This document shows, piece after piece, positions 1 to 10,133 of a stretch of 64,000 nt of DNA (the stretch's first letter is position 1; each line of letters opens with the position of its first letter). The stretch comes from Solenopsis invicta (Eukaryota > Arthropoda > Insecta > Hymenoptera > Formicidae). The position numbers and the translations under genes are program-made. The DNA lies in assembly GCF_016802725.1 (NCBI RefSeq), contig NC_052671.1:17316731-17380730 (forward strand), in the 5' to 3' direction. The notes under the pieces were generated by a model, which searched no databases, was not told the origin of the DNA, and saw only the letters and a list, made by a program, of their open reading frames with translations.

Positions 1-300
1 CTCTAGATCAGTGGGTGACACCACCCACTGCATCTTGAGGATCACCACCCACTCCCTGAATCACTCCCCACTCCCGAGTAGGACCATGGGCTGACTCCCA
101 CGCGCGGGAGTCAGTTCAGCGGGCTGACCCCCACCTCCCAAGCTAGGTCTTACGGGTCACCACCCACCTCCCATGTCAGTACCGCGGATCACCCACTCCG
201 CGATATGTACCGCAGGTACCCCCGCGCCAACATTCCCCTTGCCATTCACCCCCACCCCCCTCATTGCCCTCTGGCTTTAAACTCTCATATACATACTACT
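1..300 (+). mobile_element. Right terminal repeat of Polinton G (interior lies left of the window)
   Basis: Positions 1-300 match, in inverse orientation, the left terminal repeat of Polinton B that starts at 14129, and also 58160-58425. The end reads ATACTACT at 300, the complement of the AGTAGT start seen at 14129 and 29164. The next six bases, CTTATC (301-306), belong to an intact reading of the polymerase B gene (compare 44198-44203), so they are the right copy of a 6-bp target duplication. The repeat holds short palindromes around AGTGGGTG/CACCCACT. The other end and the genes of this element are outside the window. Confidence 0.85.
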
Positions 301-2269
301 CTTATCGCTCGAAGGACAGAACGATAAGTAATTGTGTCGATCGTGCAGATGATTGTCATACACAAGGTCGACTTCCAGTATATATTCGGTGTCCGAGTCC
401 AATGCGATCGCGTTTACATCAAAATTTTCAATGTTTTCGACCCATTTAAATTCACCGTATGGCAACGGTTGGCACATTGCCCACCCATAAAGATTATTCA
501 CATCGTAATATTGACGTAATATATTGATGATTTTGACAGATCGTACGATTTTATGTACTTATTATTGGCTTTTGCATATCTGCTCGAACATTGGCTTAAT
601 CCGCCACGAATGCCACGTTCCACGTAAAGTAGCATTTCTATGTCCGTAAGCAAATCGAATCTTATACCTATTTTTTTTCAACATTGCATTCCATGTATAG
701 CCTGACAATGTATAATAATGCGCAGGGTCTAGACCGTAACTCTGCATGCTTTTATCACGAAAGTTTTCGAAAATGTCGGCTAATAATAAGACATCCGTTT
801 TCAAATATAAATCGCTGTATTCGCCCAGGGTTTCAATTGCGAACCGCTGCCATACGTTCTCGAAATGAGCGTAACCATGCTCTGATACCGTCTGCTCGGT
901 GAGTGAACTGTAGAATGATTCACGCGGAGGTAAACGCGTTTCTAAAAGCTTGTCAGCATTATCAACGTACTCGTACGGAAAGACACCTTTGCGTGTGAGC
1001 ATTTCGAAATCCTCGTTTGACAACTTGGAAAATTCGGAACAAATAATTTTTAATTGTTCAATATTTAGAAATGACGCCAATTTTTCGAGACTCGAACTTA
1101 AGTATTTATATGAATCAATGAATCAAAATCGTATACAATTTCGTACTTCGCCTGATTTTATTCCTACGCCAGTAGCTGCGATATGTTTAGTAAACGAAAT
1201 ATATTTTTCTTTAATTACCGATAATAAATCAATCTTGCCTTCGAACGCGGTAGAAATTTCTTTTATTATAAAATGCGCGTCATAACCGTTCAAATTATGA
1301 AAAACGATTGGAATAACGTACGTATTCTTATAATTTAGATTACATTTATTATGAGCGGAACCGCGGTACTTGCCGGTCAGACGACAATGATCATGCATCC
1401 GTTGATTAGCCACTCGTTACGGGTAAGGCGCTTATCTGATATAAACGATTTTTCGCATATATGGCACTTCGTCGCGTTCAAGAATGCCTCTTGTTACTGT
1501 ATAGTTAATTGTTCCATTGAAACATTGGCGGATTTTCGGGTTTTCACATCATGCGTCAAACTTTCTGATTCTTTCGCGAACCACGCGACACAGTCCTTAT
1601 TGCGGCGAAAGCGATACTTTGATAACGCGTCGTCGAACGGGTATTTACCATAGTAAGCTATGCTAAATACCTTGTGATATTGATACGCGAAACTCGACGT
1701 GTTCTATGTTTCATTCTCCATCTTCCTCAATACGCACTCCAAATCGGCGTAAATGATAAAGGGGACGTGCTCCTTGTATGAGTCGAATTCTAGCCATTTC
1801 TGATCTTCTCGGTAAAATGATGGCGCAGTCATTTATTTTCTTGCACTCCACTACATGCGACTGCAATTTTTTTTCAGAGTGGAAGTAATGCAAACATCTG
1901 TAATAAATATTTTAATACATTTATTATTATTATTATTATTATTGTTGTTGTTATTGTTATTACACTTACCGATCACAGATGGATTTCTTGTATTCGTTTT
2001 TGCTCAGCTATGAACTGACTAGTCGCGACAGGTTCTTAATCTACGCAAAGTGGCCGTGGGTGACGTCATGTTTATCTTCACGTAAAAAAGATTGACATGT
2101 TTCCCCTTTTTATCTTCAGTCAGGCGTAACGGTACAATGTATTGTATCTTTTCTTTTCTGTCTAATTTGGTACCGTACACGTTCACCGACACGTCGTTTA
2201 AACGTTCCAATTTTCCAATACCTTACACTTTCAAATTGTATATCGTCAAACTTTAAAACAGTCGAATAA

Positions 2270-2419
2270 AGGTGCGATTTTACGTAGCTATAATATCCAG
2301 ATATTTACCCCTACTCTACCAAAATTTCCCATAATTTCCCATAATTCCCCATAAATCTCCATAATTTCGGTAGAGTGGGGGTAAATATCTGGATATTATA
2401 TCTGCGTGAAATCGCACCT
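2270..2419. mobile_element. 150-bp foldback MITE with TAA duplication (Harbinger-like)
   Basis: The arms are near-perfect inverted repeats beginning AGGTGCGATTT and ending AAATCGCACCT, with a centre of repeated CCCATAATTT units. TAA lies on both sides (2267-2269 and 2420-2422). The polymerase copy at 46182-46195 has the uninterrupted sequence GTCGAATAATGCGG, so removing the element plus one TAA restores the gene. A 3-bp TWA duplication is the hallmark of PIF/Harbinger; the family call is inference, the insertion is directly visible. Confidence 0.85.
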
Positions 2420-3050
2420 TAATGCGGGTACGACGACTCCAGGGATGCATTTCTTTTGGTGGGATACAGGGCAGCCACCACCAAGCATGCGAAGCTAGCA
2501 TTGTCTTCCGATTGCACATCAATTACCGCACGTTTGTCACTTACCAACAGCAGCACTTCAAAATAACATCCCGCGTGCATGGGATTAAATTTGTTTATAT
2601 TCACTATCAAGTTTTGTATTCAGTGTAACGCCCACTATAGCGTTCCTGAAACTCGTTGAGCATCGCTAATATTATTTCGATTACACGCCGTTCGTACTAC
2701 TCGCGCAAATTTGGTGCTCTGTACAATTCATAATTTTTCGTCGCGAGACTTTTATTATCGCGATCGTTACGAATGTTTACAAATTCACCGTTGAATACAG
2801 TGTTCAGTTACACTTCCATGTTTCACGATAGCGTCTCGCACTTGCTCGATCACCAAATCACTAGCGTCTTCCAAGAAATGCCGCGGCTCAATATAATCCG
2901 CGTTTATTACAGCAACTGTAAGAATACGTGACTCAAACGCGGCGTCGATCTCGCGCCAAACGAGCGATTTCTTTTGTCACCGGCGCTAGTACTAGCGTGC
3001 GCATCACCATTATGGACGGTGAGTATGGACGTTTGGCACTACTACAACAT

Positions 3051-3670
3051 TGTTGTACCCTGTACAACTACGATAATTATACGCATAGCAACAGGAAATC
3101 AAGATTCCTATTGCTATGCATACGCGTAGCGGACTCGAATTCCGCATACGCTAGAAATATCGAAATGACGCTGATGGTCTGTCGGGCTTCCGGCCCGCAA
3201 CACCATCGCGCTGCGCCAGCTAATGCTGAGTCGCTTTCCGGTATTCGGATTTCGGCTAAGCGTGGGAACTGCATGCCGCAAGGAACACGATTGGCCGAAC
3301 CAAACGACGAATTTCCGTATAAATACCGCGACAAAATCGGAAAGCGACGGAAGAGTTTGACAAACAGCTGTCCGGTGTGTTACTCGCCGTGCGTGACTTA
3401 CACGTCGAGCTTGTAACACAATCCGGAGATAACAGCCGACCTATATATACCGGGCCGTCCGGGAGAACAAGAAAACGAGCGACATACATAATCATACTAC
3501 AAGTGTAACGAAGGCAATACTGAAGAAAATACATTATTTTAACGTTGGAACGAGCTAGTGTTTTATCTTCAACCACCGAGCGGCCCTTCCTACGAGTCCT
3601 AACTCCTAAGGCGCCAAAAAGATCCCGATATACCTACCGACGTCCCTGGAGCCATCACCGGGGCACAACA
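3051..3670 (+). repeat. 5' LTR
   Basis: 620 bp, beginning TGTTGTACCCTGTACAAC and ending GGGGCACAACA, so the tips are inverted (TGTTG/CAACA). A TATA-like stretch (CTATATATA) lies near 3440-3450. It is about 98% identical by eye to 12112-12732. Confidence 0.95.
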
Positions 3671-3677
3671 TTATATT

Positions 3678-3695
3678 TGGTGGCAGCGGTGGGAT
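3678..3695 (+). other. Primer binding site, tRNA-Leu type
   Basis: Seven bases after the 5' LTR comes TGGTGGCAGCGGTGGGAT, the complement of the 3' end of the tRNA-Leu(AAG) type (ending CCGCTGCCA plus CCA). The tRNA identity comes from remembered animal tRNA sequences; the position and TGG start are directly seen. Confidence 0.75.
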
Positions 3696-3934
3696 CACGC
3701 TCAAAAGGACGGTACACCCGCAAGTCGTGACGACGACAATCGAGCGGAAGCGCCAGGAAGCAGCACGCCCAACAACGGAGACAACACCTGCGAGATCACA
3801 ACGGAAAGAAGAGGACCCAGAGTCACAGAAGACGTCAACAAGAACGAGGCATCAGGATCGCCGACCTACCTCAACAGCCAGCGCAACGTAAGCCGAGCCA
3901 GCTGAGGAGAAGCAGATAAGCAGCACTCGACAAC

Positions 3935-3966
3935 ATGCGAGCGACCACGGTGATTTTATTGTAAGT
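3935..3966 (+). promoter_or_regulatory. Candidate env leader exon and splice donor
   Basis: An ATG at 3935 opens a 26-nt coding stretch ending at 3960 with mostly hydrophobic codons, immediately followed by the strong donor GTAAGT (3961-3966). Unspliced, it ends at the TAA inside the donor. Its phase (two bases left over) matches the acceptor at 10131-10133, so splicing would supply a start codon and signal-peptide-like N-terminus to Env. Subgenomic env mRNA made this way is known for insect errantiviruses; here it is inference from sequence. Confidence 0.6.
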
Positions 3967-4371
3967 TAGAAAATTCTTTTGTAAATGCCCTGACGGAAAC
4001 GCGCTCCTGAAGGGACACGTAACGACGAAAAAACAAACGACGTTAGGTCAGACTCATCATCGTCCTCAATAGAAATCGCGGCAACCGCGTTAGAAGATAT
4101 TCACGACGCAGTTAATAGAGTGTTAAACGAAACGGCGAGCGAGACAGACGATACAGACTTCGTTATAACAACTAGAGAATTCCCTGTAAAATTACACGAC
4201 TTTAGTTTACCCAAGATCGACGGATAAGCCGGTACCTCGACACAACGGACCGACGCCACAACGGCACGCTCTCCCGTCGGAACGTCGAGAAAACTAACTG
4301 CCAAGGTAGCAGAAAATGATACAACTCAGCAATACGCCGAGCCCGTAGCAACGCCAAGAACAACTTACGAT

Positions 4372-7300
4372 TTGCCAATGACAGAAAATTTCTTAATGCA
4401 TGAGCTATTGCGCGAAATAAGGGAACTCCGGGTATCTTTCACGGGAACCGTACCCGAAGCCCGCGGTATCCCACCTAGAGACATGAACCAAGAAACAAGG
4501 AGTTTTCATGATCATGCCCGCGAACTTTCTTATGGCCGATCCGCGTATGATATCAGAAACCAGAGAGAATCAACGGTTAATTTTTTAACGTTAAAAGACG
4601 CTCGAAACATGATCCCCGATATAGACGGAACTTCCCGAGATCGCGTAAGAGAATTTATAAACGCTAGCTCATATGCTATGAAAAATATTCACCCAGCAGA
4701 AGAGCACTCACTGCTTGAGGCAATGATCTGCACAAAATTTAAAGGAAAGGCAATGACGGATTTCCAAACACGGGATATAAGAAGTAACGAACAATTAAAA
4801 AGAGAGCTAGAAAATGAATATTTAAGTAAACGAAGCACTGCGCATTTACAAATCGAATTTAACTCACTAAAACAAAAAAGTGGAGAAAGCGCACAAGACT
4901 TCGGACGCCGAGTAGATAAACTGGCAATGGATCTGTACGAATCAATGGAAGAGGGCAAGGAGCATACTCAAGAACAACAACGAGCCATTTTAGAAAGCAT
5001 TAGAGAAGAAGCCCTCCATAATTATCAAACCGGATTGCACGAGGATATCAAGCTCCTCGTACGCGCACAGCGATATCCAACGCTAGCTGAAGCGATAATC
5101 GGTGCAACGGCCGAGGAAAAGATTAAAGGCCCAGGCAATCGAAATCCCAATTTCTATCCAAGGAATAGATTAGAGTCCCAAAAACAGATCTCCTCGTATA
5201 GAAAACCGCAATGCAAAAAATGCGGGAAAACCGGGCACTACGGACAGGACTGCCGTAGTAGCCGATATACAAACCGCTTCTCATTACCGAGACCGGACAA
5301 TCGCTCTCACATAAATGCTTTCGAAAAATATTGCAATCATTGCAAGAAGAAGGGGCACACCCGCAAAGAATGTTGGTGGCTAAACAATCAAAGAGGCATC
5401 GCAACGAAAGAAACAAAAACATACCAAAACGGTAAAAATAATAAAACAGAAAAAATACGAGCCATAAAAAACTCGGGCGCACAAAGCAGCGAAGAAGAAG
5501 AGAAGGAAGAGCCAAATAAGATAACGTCGCGCAACGCCGCCGCGTATCGAGTATCACACATGCGACACGCGCCAAGGGAAGATACCGGGCTGGATATGAT
5601 ATCGCTGCCGGTAAAAGAGGCCCAAAGAAATCATATTGCTTTCTTGTTCGACACAGGGGCAACGATCTCAATTATAAAATTGAAGACATTAAAAGATGAA
5701 ACTATAATACAAGATGAAAAAATAAAACTAACTGGGATAACAGGCAATTCGATTACTACACTTGGGAAAACGTATCTACATATACAGGTACGAGATGCAA
5801 AAATAAGCCACCCAGTATACGTAATTAAAGACAACGAACCTCTAGAGTACGATGGAATACTCGGGGCCGACTTTGTCAGGAAAAATAATATGACATGCGA
5901 TTATGGATCGAGAAAAGTGACCATTGGCCAAACAAGCTTCAACTTATTTCCATATCGAAGGATAATACTAAAACCACGAAGCGAAACTATCGTACAAGTG
6001 TCAACAAACCAAAATAAAATTGGTATAATCAAATCAGAAGAATTAAAAGCAGGAGTCTATATCGGATGCTGCTTGGTAGAACCAAATGAGTTCACGTGCC
6101 CCGCGAGTATATTAAATACTACGGAAGAAGAAATAGATATCCAAGCACCACAGGTAAAAATCGAGGAATTAATATGTGAAGATACTCTCGAAAAATCAAT
6201 AAATAAAATCGAGAAGAAAAACGCACCAAAAATTTCAAGAAAAGAGCAAATAAATAACCTCTTGAGAATAAGCCATTTAAATGAAGAAGAGAAGAAAACT
6301 CTCTTAAATATTTGCGAAGAATTTAGCGATATTTTCCACTTAGAAGGAGAACGGCTAACGTGCACCTCTAAGGTTTCGCACGAGATAAAAACACGCGCGG
6401 ATACAGCAAGTGTAAATGTCAGACCGTACCGATTACCCGAAAAACATAAAATCGAGGTAAATAAGCAAATAAAAAACATGCTAGACCAAGAAATAATACA
6501 GCCGAGCACAAGTCAATGGAATGCGCCATTACTCGTAGTCCCCAAAAAATTAGATGCGTCAGGCAAACCAAAATTACGCGTCGTAGTCGATTTTCGAAAA
6601 CTAAATGATTTAACAATTGGAGATTCGTTTCCAATACCCAATATCACTGACATCTTGGACCAGCTAGGAAATGCGAAATATTTCTCAACACTAGATTTGG
6701 CATCGGGATATCATCAAATCCCAATGTCCGAAAATGACAAACAAAAAACAGCATTCTCGACAGCGCACGGACATTACGAATTTAATCGAATGCCGTTTGG
6801 ATTGAAGAATGCGCCTGCAACCTTCCAACGCCTAATGAATAGTATTTTGACAGGATTACAAGGACTAAAATGTCTAGTATACCTCGATGACATCGTAATA
6901 TACGGTTCGAGTTTAGAAGAACATAATAAACGATTGATTGAAGTATTTAAACGACTACGGAAAAGTAATCTAAAACTACAACCTGACAAATGTGAATTTC
7001 TAAGAAAGGAAGTGATATATTTGGGACACATTATAACAGAAAAGGGGATCTCACCAGATCCATCCAAGCTCGAAGCTGTAAGCAAATATCCGACTCCTCG
7101 TCGAGTAAAGGAAATTCAAGCTTTTATAGGATTAGCAGGATATTATAGAAAATTTATAGAAAATTTTTCAAAGATCGCCAAACCGCTCACTAAATTAACG
7201 AAAAAAGGAGAAAAATTTGAGTGGACGAACGATCAACAAAATGCATTTGATGCATTGAAAAATAAATTAATAACGGCGCCCGTACTGAAGTATCCAGACT

Positions 7301-8820
7301 TCAACGCGGAGTTTATCGTCACGACGGACGCATCAGATTACGCCATTGGAGCCGTACTCTCGCAAGGGATCGTAGGCCAGGATCAGCCGATCGCATATGC
7401 AAGCCGAGTGTTAACAAAAGCCGAACAGAACTACAATACGACCGAAAAGGAATTATTGGCCATAGTCTGGGCTGTTAAACATTTCCGGCCATATGTATAC
7501 GGTACAAAATTTAAAATTATCACGGATCACAAACCACTGATATGGCTATTCAATGTAAACGATCCGGGTTCTCGACTAATCAGATGGCGGCTTAAATTAG
7601 AAGAATACGATTACGAAATAATTCACAAGGCTGGTAAAATAAATAAGAACGCCGATGCCTTGAGTCGAAATCCGATCCGAACGGACGAGCATATAAACGC
7701 GATAAAAGATGACGACGACAAGGAAGGAGAAGACGAAGAAGATGAAGAAGGACAAGTAAATTACTCCGAAGATGAAAAGGAGAAAATATTATATGAATAC
7801 CACGATGCCCCCCTCGGAGGACATCAGGGAGTAAAAAGAACTCTTGAGAGAATTAAATTAAAACATCAGTGGCACGGATTGAAAAAATATATAGAGACAT
7901 ATATCGCGAAATGCGAACATTGCCAAAAAAATAAATTAAGGCAAAAAACTAAAATGCCGTTAGTAATAACGGATACGGCTAAAAAGCCATTCGAGAAATG
8001 TGCGTTGGATATAGTGGGACCATTAACGGTCACGACATCCGGACATAAATACGCACTAACATTTCAAGACAACTTAACAAAATTCAGCAAGGCAATTGCA
8101 TTAGTCAATCAAGAAGCAAATACTATAGCGAAAGAATTCGTAACAAAAATCGTGCTGGAACACGGAATACCCGAAAAAGTTCTAACAGACCAGGGTACAA
8201 ATTTTACAAGTGAAATTTTTAAGAACACATGTAAACTTCTAAAAATCGAGAAAATTCAAATAACCGCTTACCACCCAGAAACGAATGGAGCATTAAGGCG
8301 ATCGCACAGAACCTTAGCAGAGTATCTAAGGCATTATATTAATGAAGATCAAACAAATTGGGACGAGTGGTTACCCTACGCAATGTTCACATACAACACC
8401 ACGCCCCATACAGCAACAGGCTTCACGCCATTCGAATTATTGTACGGATATCAGGCAATCATGCCCACGACGTTAACAAAACCGCCGAAACAAGAATATA
8501 CATACGATGATTATGCACAAGAAGTGCGAGAACGCATAAGAGCCTCAAATCAAGTGGCAAGAGAAAAATTAAAAGAAGAAAAACAAAAAGCAAAGCTCCA
8601 ATTTGACAAAAAAATCAACGAAGAAAATTTTCGAATAGGAGATCAAGTACTACTGTTTGATGAAACCCTACGACGAGGAAGATCGAAAAAACTTGACTCG
8701 AAATGGACAGGACCATACACTGTGATCAAGAAACACAGTGACATAAATCTTACGATTAAGAAAGGCCGAAAGGAAATACGCGTACACGCAAACAGATTAA
8801 AATTATTTATAAATCATTAA
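4372..8820 (+). CDS. gag-pol: Gag-Pol fused polyprotein of the Gypsy element
   Basis: A 1482-residue open frame; the first ATG is at 4378, since the codon at 4372 is TTG. The frame is also open upstream from 3993, apart from a TAA at 4225-4227, so the native Gag start may be earlier. Domains: Gag with two CCHC knuckles (about residues 281-294 and 321-334), aspartic protease with FDTGAT (Asp 427), reverse transcriptase with YLDD (837-840), RNase H (TTDAS, Asp 986), integrase HHCC zinc finger (about 1144-1184) and catalytic core with Asp 1213 and Asp 1273. Where the third catalytic Glu belongs, 36 residues after Asp 1273, there is Arg (codon AGG, 8296-8298). Gag and Pol share one frame, unlike most errantiviruses. 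As read, integrase should be inactive. Confidence 0.95.
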   Translation: MPMTENFLMHELLREIRELRVSFTGTVPEARGIPPRDMNQETRSFHDHARELSYGRSAYDIRNQRESTVNFLTLKDARNMIPDIDGTSRDRVREFINASSYAMKNIHPAEEHSLLEAMICTKFKGKAMTDFQTRDIRSNEQLKRELENEYLSKRSTAHLQIEFNSLKQKSGESAQDFGRRVDKLAMDLYESMEEGKEHTQEQQRAILESIREEALHNYQTGLHEDIKLLVRAQRYPTLAEAIIGATAEEKIKGPGNRNPNFYPRNRLESQKQISSYRKPQCKKCGKTGHYGQDCRSSRYTNRFSLPRPDNRSHINAFEKYCNHCKKKGHTRKECWWLNNQRGIATKETKTYQNGKNNKTEKIRAIKNSGAQSSEEEEKEEPNKITSRNAAAYRVSHMRHAPREDTGLDMISLPVKEAQRNHIAFLFDTGATISIIKLKTLKDETIIQDEKIKLTGITGNSITTLGKTYLHIQVRDAKISHPVYVIKDNEPLEYDGILGADFVRKNNMTCDYGSRKVTIGQTSFNLFPYRRIILKPRSETIVQVSTNQNKIGIIKSEELKAGVYIGCCLVEPNEFTCPASILNTTEEEIDIQAPQVKIEELICEDTLEKSINKIEKKNAPKISRKEQINNLLRISHLNEEEKKTLLNICEEFSDIFHLEGERLTCTSKVSHEIKTRADTASVNVRPYRLPEKHKIEVNKQIKNMLDQEIIQPSTSQWNAPLLVVPKKLDASGKPKLRVVVDFRKLNDLTIGDSFPIPNITDILDQLGNAKYFSTLDLASGYHQIPMSENDKQKTAFSTAHGHYEFNRMPFGLKNAPATFQRLMNSILTGLQGLKCLVYLDDIVIYGSSLEEHNKRLIEVFKRLRKSNLKLQPDKCEFLRKEVIYLGHIITEKGISPDPSKLEAVSKYPTPRRVKEIQAFIGLAGYYRKFIENFSKIAKPLTKLTKKGEKFEWTNDQQNAFDALKNKLITAPVLKYPDFNAEFIVTTDASDYAIGAVLSQGIVGQDQPIAYASRVLTKAEQNYNTTEKELLAIVWAVKHFRPYVYGTKFKIITDHKPLIWLFNVNDPGSRLIRWRLKLEEYDYEIIHKAGKINKNADALSRNPIRTDEHINAIKDDDDKEGEDEEDEEGQVNYSEDEKEKILYEYHDAPLGGHQGVKRTLERIKLKHQWHGLKKYIETYIAKCEHCQKNKLRQKTKMPLVITDTAKKPFEKCALDIVGPLTVTTSGHKYALTFQDNLTKFSKAIALVNQEANTIAKEFVTKIVLEHGIPEKVLTDQGTNFTSEIFKNTCKLLKIEKIQITAYHPETNGALRRSHRTLAEYLRHYINEDQTNWDEWLPYAMFTYNTTPHTATGFTPFELLYGYQAIMPTTLTKPPKQEYTYDDYAQEVRERIRASNQVAREKLKEEKQKAKLQFDKKINEENFRIGDQVLLFDETLRRGRSKKLDSKWTGPYTVIKKHSDINLTIKKGRKEIRVHANRLKLFINH

Positions 8821-8858
8821 CGCGACGCGAGCAACAAAAATAAAATAAATACGGAAAA

Positions 8859-8889
<31 letters not shown>

Positions 8890-9135
8890 CAATACAAAAA
8901 AAAGGGGGAAAAATTTATATATACAACTATATACATACTTATATACAAAAGAAAGAATAGCGTAAACATAATAAACTCACCAAAAAGATGGAAAAAATCC
9001 AATAACCCAGGAGTAATCCACAGTCCAAAAAATTGAAGTATAATCCAAAGGAGAAGAACAAAATAAAACAGAAGTCACTACACTAAACTATAACTAACTG
9101 CACTACAAACTAAACGTTTCCTTATACCAAACTAC
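8821..9135. other. Spacer downstream of pol
   Basis: AT-rich spacer with a (TAA)n run at about 8865-8890 and an A-rich tract. I see no gene in it; it forms the 3' side of the antisense gene described next. Confidence 0.6.
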
Positions 9136-10005
9136 TCAGTCAGAGAGGACCTCGTCCTCGTCTTCCTCCACATCGGAATTGTCCATAACGAACATTGGAG
9201 GAAAATCCGGATCCAGCAAGAATTGAACGTTATGTTCACCATTCACTTCTTCGGGAAAGATAAAGTCAATGTTACCGACGTCACCCTCGAAGTCATCGGG
9301 AAACTCGTCGAGTATGGGATCATCGGCAAGCTCCCCATCGCCCTCCGACTCATCATCGGAAGGACGAACGTCTAGGAGATGAGGAAATTCCTCATCATCG
9401 CGGACCTCATCAGGAACTTCCGCGGCGAAATGCAGCTCTAAGAGCTCGGGATCCACGCCAGGATCCCCGATATCCCCGATAACACCCGTCTCGAGCTCCA
9501 CATCCGGCTCAGGCACTAAATCAAACATATTCCCTTTATGCAAACCACGTAGCAGTCAAAGAACAACTGAGAAGAAATAAAGAACAGAAGTCGCAAGAAG
9601 AAAAAATAATCAAAGCTGAACCAGCAAAATAAAAAATTATCAGAGGAAAGCGACACCAGGTAAAAGAACCTGATAGTCGAAAAGAGAGAGAAAGAGAGTT
9701 CAAAGACTTTAGAGAAACTCACCAGAACCTCTCCAGGATCTGCCAGGAAGAGCACCTCCAAAATCAAAATCATCTAACAAAACTGTCTCTGCAGAATGCA
9801 GAGAACAATTATCATCAGACGACCTTTCGTCATCCGAGAGTACCTCCGGCCCAGGCTCAGGAAGCACGCCAGGAACCTCGTCAAATTCGAACGGCTCCTC
9901 ATAACAATCACACACTGTATCGGGAGGAGAAAACCGATCCCATATATTAATAGGAGATTCCTCCCTAACGACCGAAATTGCCTCAATGTACGGGAGACGA
10001 GACAT
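9136..10005 (-). CDS. Antisense acidic gene between pol and env, apparently two exons
   Basis: On the minus strand an ATG at 10005 opens a frame of about 94 codons, rich in Asp, Glu and Ser at its end. It meets a strong donor GTGAGT at 9722-9717. A pyrimidine-rich tract and acceptor TTCTTCTCAG end at 9567, and the following frame (to 9136) encodes a very acidic, Pro-containing protein with runs such as EEDEDE. The exon phases fit (one base carried over), but a TGA at 9558-9556 lies just inside exon 2, so this copy is either broken or uses another acceptor. No family is recognised. The plus strand has no convincing gene here. Chance antisense ORF remains possible. Confidence 0.4.
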
Positions 10006-10127
10006 TTTCTCAGACACTCGACAAAAGCGACGAGAAGACTGATAAACCGAGTAAAACATAAAGACGGCACAACCAGTGCCAAGAAGAGGATCCACGGAAT
10101 AAAATACGATAATATGTAACCGGATGA

Positions 10128-10133
10128 TTACAG
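10128..10133 (+). promoter_or_regulatory. Candidate env splice acceptor
   Basis: ATTACAG ends at 10133, 14 bases after the in-frame stop TAA at 10117-10119 that closes the env frame upstream. The next base completes the codon left open at 3960 and the env frame follows directly. The pyrimidine tract is weak. Confidence 0.5.

Noticed and set aside
3077..3576. Overlapping ORFs within the LTRs
   Set aside because: The same frames recur in both LTRs simply because the LTRs are duplicates; they hold promoter and R/U5 signals and no recognisable domain.
5123..6634. Minus-strand ORFs inside gag-pol
   Set aside because: Shadows of a clear sense polyprotein; no motifs or signals.
9796..10119. Plus-strand 107-aa ORF between pol and env
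   Set aside because: Basic, without motif, and the shadow of the acidic antisense frame; it stops before the env acceptor.
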